Positions 57,310-64,000 of a stretch of 64,000 nt of DNA are shown here, one piece after another. Source of the stretch: Euphorbia lathyris (lineage: Eukaryota; Streptophyta; Magnoliopsida; Malpighiales; Euphorbiaceae); assembly GCF_963576675.1 (NCBI RefSeq), contig NC_088912.1:59094895-59158894 (forward strand), in the 5' to 3' direction. A program made the position numbers and the translations under genes. The notes beneath the pieces were generated by a model that worked only from the letters and a program-made list of their open reading frames with translations, made no database searches and was not told the origin of the DNA. Positions within the stretch are counted from its first letter, which is position 1. Each line of letters begins with the position of its first letter.

Positions 57310-58441
57310 TGCTTAATTTGTGTAAAACAAAAAAAAAACACCTATCAGGCTGAATAAATTTTCTGCAGCTCGTAGTTCATCATTACAACACTATTCAACT
57401 ATGGTAGCACAAGTAGAGAAGTTATCCATCATCAAATACAGCTTCAGGCTTCCTAATCCTATCAAAGTGATTCCTTTCAAGTTGAAACCAAAAACTCCAA
57501 TTGCAGCCTAACTCAGAATGTCAATGAATCCTGCAAAGGCCAATTCCTGATCTGCAGATAGGAACTAGGTATCCACCAAAGGTGTCCACATTTTAACCAT
57601 AACATTTTCATGAGAATGCACTGAGAAAGCCGATAGAAAACTGATTAGGGAACCATAACGCGTAGCACAGATTTTCTGACTTTGAAACCAGCAAACAAGG
57701 AAACATCTAGAATTCATGGCCGCTAACTGAAACAAATGTGAATGCCTGAGAAAAGGTAAAAATTAGTTCCATGGATCGAGAGAACAGAAATTGGAGAGCT
57801 AAAACATTTGCTCTAGTTTCTTTTAATGAGTGCTTATAACTGATTTGACTTGAGAATGTGACCATTAACTTCCTCTTCTGAGCATATAACAGTAGAATTG
57901 ATTAACATGAAACAGCATGAGATACAAAAGATTATCAAGATGGCACTCTGTATGGGTAGAGACAAAATAAATATAGTGAGATAGAAGACAAAAGCAATGC
58001 TTCTAAAACTCTCACAGCTCAATCCAACACTAAATGTAAAGAAACATATCCAGTGCAAAAAAGGTGAGAAAAAAAATCAAATATAGATATTTCATAGCAA
58101 ATGCACCTGGAAATGAAAGAAAACTCCAATCCACATCTAATGAAAGCCAAAATTTAGAATGCCCAGAAGCAATTTACAGCAACAAACAGAAGCAAGATGG
58201 AAAACATGAATGAAAGGTTATGCTTGTACGGCACAATCCTCCTAATTATTGGCTAATGAAAGAATCCATGACAAGGGAAATTCAGTTAATTTAAAGAAAG
58301 AGCAAATAGATTAAGCTAAACCTACAACAACTAAAGAAAACCAAGACGCAAGCGGAGCTCGATCATCCTTCCCAATTAATTAAGCAATAAAAAAAATAAA
58401 AAAATAGAAGTTATAATCTGATGAATGAAGGGGGAGCGCAC
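57310..58441 (-). other. 5' UTR intron of the Atos-like gene (predicted)
   Basis: About 1.1 kb without coding signs. A plausible donor CTTG/GTGCGC is at 58441; the acceptor could be an AG just before the ATG at 57309. Confidence 0.45.
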
Positions 58442-58690
58442 CAAGAAAGGAAGTGATCGGGGAATTAGAAAGATAAGACATCTGAATGACGATCCGGAGA
58501 TGATAAAATTAGAGTTTGAATAAATAGAAGAGGATTGAAATTGAAAAAAGAAATGTTAGTATTTCTGGGTCTGCTTAGAAAGGGAGATAGAGAAGAAAAG
58601 AGAAAGTGGGTTTGGGTGTGAGTTTCTAGAAGAGGAAGAGGAAGAGGAAGAGGAAGCCATGTCCAAGTCCATCCATCCCTGTTTATAATC
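58442..58690 (-). promoter_or_regulatory. 5' leader and promoter region of the Atos-like gene
   Basis: Holds a (GAGGAA)n tract (minus strand TTCCTC) at 58630-58656 and a TATA-like ATTATAAACAG near 58685. Transcription start not determinable from sequence. Confidence 0.4.
58556..58660 (-). CDS. Candidate upstream ORF in the Atos-like leader
   Basis: 35 codons with stop, ATG at 58660, starting MASSSSSSSSRNS and coded in the TCC/TCT repeat. It lies in the predicted leader and ends before the predicted intron. If transcribed it could lower translation of the main frame; this is inference. Confidence 0.35.
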   Translation of the reverse strand: MASSSSSSSSSRNSHPNPLSLFFSISLSKQTQKY

Positions 58691-58871
58691 CCAAAATACC
58701 AGCCTCATTTCTTTGCTACCTTATTTAGTTTTTTTTTCTTGGCTAAAACCAAATTCACCTTACCTTCCCCGTTTATTTATTTTTTCCAAATAAAAATCGA
58801 ACACATACATTACTCAATAGCTTTTTTAATTTTCAATGACTTACATCAATTATTTTAGTAGTGATGCTCAC

Positions 58872-59640
58872 TCACCCTTAATTTGTTCAAATTGATCATT
58901 TTATCTCATCAACTTATCGAATATCCTAGTTATCCTATTAACTCTATAAAAGTGATATTTCTCATCCCTTCAACTTGTCCATTTACCCCATCAACTCATA
59001 GAATGTCATATTTACCCCCTTAACTTGTTCATTTATCGAGCCCTAAATTGATAACTTTTTTAAACGTTAAATCTATATTTATGAGATTTTGTATGTGGAA
59101 CCTAAATTGATACTTCCCCAAAAACCATATACCTATTTTGATACCTTATCCTTACATATAATGTCTTTAACTTGTTTATATTAATATTCTTGTTATTTGT
59201 ATCATTTATTCATTCTTTCTCTTTTCAACTTTTTTGGCTAGTTAAATTTTGATTATCTAATTATTGTAATACAATATTATTGTAATAAACACATGAATGA
59301 TCAATATAATTATCAAATTAAAACAAAATAAAAAGTTGATATTAAAAAAAAAATTCAAACTCATTTGAATAAGTCCTATTAATTTTACACTATAAATGGA
59401 TAAGAAATACTATTTTATGAAGTTAATGTGGTAAATATGATCATAAGGAGTGAGAAATACCACTTTTATGGAGTTAAGGGAGTAAATAGGACATTCGATG
59501 AGTTAGAAATAGATAAAATGACCAATTTGGACAAGTTAAGGGTGTGAGAAATACCATTTTTTTTGGAGTTAAGGGGGTAAATAGGACATTCGATGAGTTG
59601 AATGGGTAAAATGACCAATTTGAACAAATTAAGAGGACCT
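58872..59640. mobile_element. Foldback-type element with long, repeated inverted arms
   Basis: Left arm CCCTTAATTTGTTCAAATTG (from 58875) is the inverse of CAATTTGAACAAATTAAG at the right (to 59634). Each arm contains two diverged units of about 85 bp (GGACATTCGATGAGTT, GGAGTTAAGGG-GTAAATA). The AT-rich middle has no ORF. The exact ends and target duplication are not clear, so the family is open. Confidence 0.7.
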
Positions 59641-59818
59641 TAAACATTTTTAAGGTCATTTTTACAATAATTATAGACCTATGCAATATCTAGTATGTAA
59701 AAACTGTTTAATTAAGGCATAATATTATTATTATTATTATTATTATTCTTTAATTATGATATAAAAATCATTTTTAACAGTGGTAAAATTCAACAATAGG
59801 CACTCAATTTTAGCTATT
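59641..59818. other. AT-rich spacer with (ATT)n microsatellite
   Basis: ATT repeats at about 59724-59747. No gene. Confidence 0.6.
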
Positions 59819-60179
59819 GATAACACAGTGAAACCAAATGCATGGGACCTGATTCGGGATATGAATAGGGGCCCCAAGGCCCAAGAGGCCCCAAGGCCCA
59901 GGAGGCCCCAAGGCCCGAGCACCCTCTATAAATACACAGCTCATCTGGGAAGTGAAGGGCGGGTAACTCTTTCTAACTCTCACACATTTGATTAATATAG
60001 GCTCTTGGGCTACTAACTGTCTTGATCATCGGAGTGTCCACAGGGACCCTTCCCAGCGCAGAGACGAACGTCCAGAGCATCAGACCTCTTCGGCAAGGGC
60101 TCGGATCACTGTATTCGCATTCTCAGATTATTTGGTGCGGTGAGCGTGGACTACAAGTGACTTCAGAGCTTCAAACAAA
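59819..60179 (+). repeat. LTR part and leader of a Tat-like gypsy element
   Basis: TATA box TATAAATA at 59927-59934, preceded by three GGCCCCAAGGCCCA-type repeats (59870-59920). TTTGGTGCGGTGAGCGTGGA near 60131 may be a decayed primer site. The LTR ends are not certain. Confidence 0.5.
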
Positions 60180-61202
60180 ATGCAGACCCCTACTGACTCT
60201 GCCCCAACTGCAGTACCCAAAACAGGAGCAACCAGCTCCATGACGCACGCCGAGGGTACGATCCCGAACATTCCAATCTCCCCCAGAAACCTTGGGCCAT
60301 TGATGGAAGAGGTAAGCCCTGAAGAAGAGGAGACCTTCAACACCACTCAACTCCTCAGTGCGATCCAAGGTTTTCAAACAACCCAGGCCGTACATACGGC
60401 GGCTCAAATGAAGATCATAGACCAGCAAAGAAGTTTGCAGGAGGAGAACGCCAAAATCTGGCAATACCTTAAAGAGGCGGCAGAAATGCAGAAAGAGAGA
60501 ACTTTGCCAGAGCAGGCCGCGGGGCCGGTGGTCATCGCGGGAAGAGGAGCCGGGGCCGTTGGGACCAGTGAGGGCGAAGCGCGGCGAGAGGGGATTGCAG
60601 TCGCGAATAGCGAAGACTTGTTGGAACTGAAGATTCAACGTTTTCTGGACAAAAGGGCCCTCGGGGGCGTGATGGGAGGAAGCATCACCTCCAACAAAAC
60701 ACCACTGGTGCAAAGGATCATCGAGATGAGGTTCCCGCGCGACTGGAAAGCTCCTCGACTGGCCCAATATTCAGGGACCGAAGACCCCAACGACCATATG
60801 GCATCGTTCATGAGCACCATCAATTTATACTCGAAGGATGAGGACATCATGTGCAAGGTTTTCCCCACCACCCTCTCATCGAGCGCACAAGAATGGTATC
60901 GAGGACTTGCCTCGAAATCAATTGATTCTTTTAATCTCCTAAAAGATATTTTCCTCTCCCGGTTTGCCGCATCAGCGAAGGTCAGGAAGATCAATTCGGA
61001 CCTCAACGGGCTCAAGCAGCGAACAACCGAGCCTCTGCGCAATTTCCTCTCAAGGTTTCATCACATGGCCTCACAAGTTAAAGGCCTCAACCTGGAGGTG
61101 GCCCACGACGCCTTGGCAAAAGGGACTACTTGCGAGCCTCTAAAGCATAAATGTTTCCGAAAGATGCCAAGATCTTTCGAAGAGCTGATGACCATGGCAT
61201 AG
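60180..61202 (+). pseudogene. Gypsy gag of the Tat-like element
   Basis: ATG at 60180 (MQTPTDSAPTAVPKTG). Capsid domain from about 60730: MRFPRDWKAPRLAQYSGTED, PNDHMASFMSTINLY, SSAQEWYRGLASKSIDSF, DIFLSRFAASAKV, LRNFLSRFHHMAS. It ends at TAG 61200-61202 where homology continues with TFVRYDD (fits CAG to TAG). Confidence 0.88.
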
Positions 61203-62216
61203 ACATTTGTCAGATACGATGACTGTGACTAGCCCACAGGTTACGAGGAGACAGAAAGAGACAAGGCCAAAGGTGACACGCACAAGCAGGATAAAGGCAG
61301 GCTGATCCCGGAGGCACATGAGGAGGCCCGAGTCCGCAAGGAGGCCCCGATGCCTTTTCCGGCCCGGACCGAGCACGCCAACTTGGAGCATAGGGGAGAT
61401 CGATCCCGGGGCAAGGAGGTGCATTACACTGTTCAGAGTCAACCTCGCCGATTCACACAGCAAGTTCCGGCCATCGACAAGGGCAAAACCCAGGCAGAAA
61501 AGGAGTACTGCAAGTATCACAGATCCTCCGGACATTCCACGGAGAACTGCTATCAACTACAAAAGGAGATTGAGCGGATCACGGAGCAGGGCGCGCCACC
61601 AAAGACGAGCAGGCAAAGGGAGCAAAGCCCGAAGCAGCGGGAAGCGGGACGAGCAGAGGAGCCTAAGAGGCCAAGGTACCATGGGGAAATACACGTCATA
61701 AGGGAAGGAGCGCCAGCACTTTCCTCCCCACGCGAGATCTCCCGTAAAAGGAAGGCAGTCGGACAGACACTAACGGTACAACCGCCACTCCAGACCAGCC
61801 ATTCGGAGGCTCTTGTTGTCACCATCAGCATCGTAGGTTTTAAGACACACCGAGTGCTGGTAGACACAGGGAGTTCGGTGAACTTGCTCACCTGGGCAGC
61901 ACTCCACGCAATGAAGAATACTCACACTGCCCTCCGAGTCGGGACTTTCCCTTTGGTTGGCCTCTCAGAGATCGAAGTGCCGGTAAAAGGAGTTATCGCA
62001 TTACCAACTATCTTCACCGAAGGGGTCGAGGAAATCGAGGATACCGCAGAGTGGGTGGTGGTCGATATCCCCCTGGCCTATAATGCCATCATCGGAAGAC
62101 CTCTTCTGGCCGCCCTGAGGGCCACAGTGGATATCTCCGGACTATGCTTGACTTTGCCCCTTCCGCGTGGAAGGCTCACCATCCAGGGAGATCGTATGTT
62201 GGCCAAGAGATTGTAG
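61203..62216 (+). pseudogene. Gag C-terminus and aspartic protease of the Tat-like element
   Basis: A basic linker, then CKYHRSSGHSTENCYQLQKE (zinc-like motif, about 61510), KRPRYHGEIHVI, and the protease VLVDTGSSVNLLTW (active-site Asp near 61860) with flap and YNAIIGRPLL (about 62079). Two frame changes between 61203 and 61350. Ends at TAG 62214-62216. Confidence 0.87.
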
Positions 62217-63164
62217 TGGGAGGCGACTCAGCCTCGGACAGTGCTCTACCTGGAGGATGGTCTGATGGACATGAGGGGTTACAATCACATGCCCATCGAG
62301 CCGGTCGATGACTGTATCCTCGGGGATAACAAGATAGTGAAAATAGGGACGAGACTCGCATCCCCGTTGGCCGAAGAGATCAAGGTTGTCCTGTCAGAGC
62401 ATTCGGATGTGTTCGCTTGGTGCACCGAGGACATCACGGGGGTCTCACCTGACCAAGCAATACACAAACTGAGCATCGACCCCTCTGTCGAACCTGTGAA
62501 GCAGAAGATACGAGTGCAGGCAAAGGACAAGCAGGCAGCAGTAAAGGCAGAAATTGACAAACTCCTAGCTGTAAATTTTATCTGCGAGGTCAACTATCCG
62601 AACTGGCTTTCTAATGTTGTACTTGTAAAGAAAGCCAGCGGAAAATACCGCATGTGTGTAGATTTTACAAATGTCAATAAAGCTTGCCCCAAGGATTCTT
62701 ATCCGCTGCCTAACATAGATCAACTCCTTGATCAAACTGCTGGTCGCAAGATCTTGTCTCAGTTTGATGCCATCGCTGGTTTCCAGCAGATCCCTTTGGA
62801 CCCAGCCGACGCCGAGAAAACCTCTTTTATTACGCACGAAGGCACATATTGTTACAATGTCATGCCCTTCGGGTTAAAGAATGCGGGGGCCACGTACCAG
62901 CGATGGTAGATAAGATGTTCGCCCATCTCATTGGCAAGACGGTACAAGTGTATATCAATGACATGGTGGTCCTAAGCACCGAAGAGGGCAACCATCCGCA
63001 AGATTTAGCGGAAGTGTTTAAAATTTTCAGAGCCTATAACCTCAAGCTAAACCCGGAAAAATGTTTCTTCGGAATTCGCAGTGGTAAATTCCTGGGTTGC
63101 GTGGTATCAGAGAAGGGCATCGAGCCTAACCCCGCAAAAATCGAGGCAATTCTAGCAATGGAAC
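62217..63164 (+). pseudogene. Reverse transcriptase of the Tat-like element, truncated
   Basis: ASPLAEEIKVVLSEHSDVFA, IDKLLAVNFICEVNYPNWLS, YRMCVDFTNVNKACPKDSYP, LSQFDAIAGFQQIPLD (first Asp), MPFGLKNAGATYQR. A one-base loss near 62903 shifts the frame. The catalytic box is Y-I-N-D at 62951-62962 instead of Y-V-D-D, so this copy cannot polymerise. It ends at the Sirevirus LTR at 63165; the rest is outside the window. Confidence 0.88.
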
Positions 63165-64000
63165 TGTTGAAACACCTTTTCCACAAGATTTTGATTTGAC
63201 AAAATCATCCATGATTAAGAGGCAATTAAATTTAGATGCTTTGATTTAATTGTACTAATATGTTTGTTAAATATTGAGTGCAAAAATATATAAAGTAAAG
63301 ACAGGACAAAAGTCAGCACAAACGAAGCTGAGTAGAATGGAACTCAGCATGACAGAATAAGAGCTGAGTGGAGTATAATTCAGAAGCAAAACGAAGCTGA
63401 CTAAAGTTGAAGGCTTCTTCAGGAGCGGTTAAACAAAACGGAGCTGACCTAGAAGGAACTCAGCATGAACGATGAATACTCGAAGAGGACAAACGAAGCT
63501 GAGTGACAGTCAGGACAGCATAAAGGATCCGTTCACTAAAAGACAAAGTCTGCCGATCTCCTGCACCAATAATTGGAACCTCGAAGACACCTAAAAGACT
63601 AATTCTAAGAGTCATGGGACGTTGGATTATTGGAAACAGACAACTGGCACAAAAAGACAAACCAGACGACTAGAAGACAAACCTGACGCCTGAAGAAAAC
63701 AGAGAAAGGGAATGGCGGTGCAGTCTGAAGCTGTCCAGAAATTGTTCCCCAAAAGAGCCGTTTTGATGTTAACGGTTAAGACATTTCAAAACGATCAAAT
63801 CTACAGATTTCCTTCTATAAAAGGAGAATCGAAAAACTTGGATGAAAAACACTGAAGTATTGAAAAAAAATACAAGTGAGAAAGTTTCAAAAGCACTCAA
63901 ATACAAAAAGGATCTTACACCAACTTTTCTATTCTATGTGTAAATGCTAGATTGATTTGTAATCATCTAAAGTGTTCTTTAGTTCAAAAAAAAAGAACAA
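63165..64000 (+). repeat. LTR of a second Sirevirus, 5' part
   Basis: TGTTGAAACACCTTTTCCAC matches the start of the LTR at 36398, with more divergence than between the two LTRs of that element, so it belongs to a related subfamily. TATA box TATAAAAG at 63816-63823. TCATCTAAAGTG near the right edge matches 37135. Left flank GGAAC (63160-63164) is the expected position of the target duplication. It runs past the window end. Confidence 0.88.

Overview
The window is plant nuclear DNA, very probably from a eudicot. It is AT-rich, about 90 percent transposable element, and holds one recognisable host gene with spliceosomal introns. Every large element is of a type confined to, or typical of, plants: Ty1/copia elements of the Sirevirus type, Ty3/gypsy elements of the Tat type (two RNase H domains, antisense ORF, tandem repeats in the 3' UTR) and of the Athila type, a hAT element, Tourist-like and Stowaway-like MITEs, and a 5'-truncated LINE.

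Layout. 1-2005: broken Ty3/gypsy integrase (+) followed by a convergent ORF (-). 2006-8327: degenerate Ty1/copia element (here Copia-1) whose 5' LTR is cut to 78 bp. 8328-37730: a Sirevirus-like copia element with gag, pro-int-RT-RNaseH and a third, envelope-like ORF. Its 5' LTR was interrupted by Copia-1. Its ORF3 is split by an 18.6-kb Tat element on the minus strand (14653-33280, LTRs of 3.3 kb, 5-bp target duplication CCTGG). The Tat gag is in turn split by a 1.1-kb hAT element (26583-27719, 8-bp duplication CCAGCTGG). 37731-50375: remains of at least two, probably three, Athila-like gypsy elements, including an LTR with a tRNA-Asp-type primer site, a gag-like ORF, an Athila ORF-like gene, an LTR hit by a LINE, and a complete 3' LTR. 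50376-51230: 5' part of a minus-strand gypsy element cut by the last Athila-like element. 51773-52707: Tourist-like and Stowaway-like MITEs and a 28-bp LINE scrap. 53590-58690: host gene of the Atos/FAM214 family on the minus strand, five coding exons (748 codons plus stop). 58872-59640: foldback element next to its promoter. 59820-63164: gypsy gag-protease-RT of the same family as the 50376 fragment, opposite strand. 63165-64000: start of another Sirevirus LTR.

How it fits together. Target duplications, LTR comparison and reading-frame arithmetic give an order of events: Sirevirus, then Tat, then hAT, with Copia-1 also entering after the Sirevirus. The two Sirevirus LTR pieces differ at only 6 of 606 positions by my reading, so all of this is recent. 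Most ORFs carry stops that fit C-to-T change.

The most unusual structure is in the Tat element. After its normal gag come three more gag-like capsid modules in tandem, and no aspartic protease motif is visible before the reverse transcriptase. Other points are an internal TATA box before each of two third ORFs, four consecutive perfect hairpins in the Tat U3, and three tandem arrays in its 3' UTR, two of them sharing a core.
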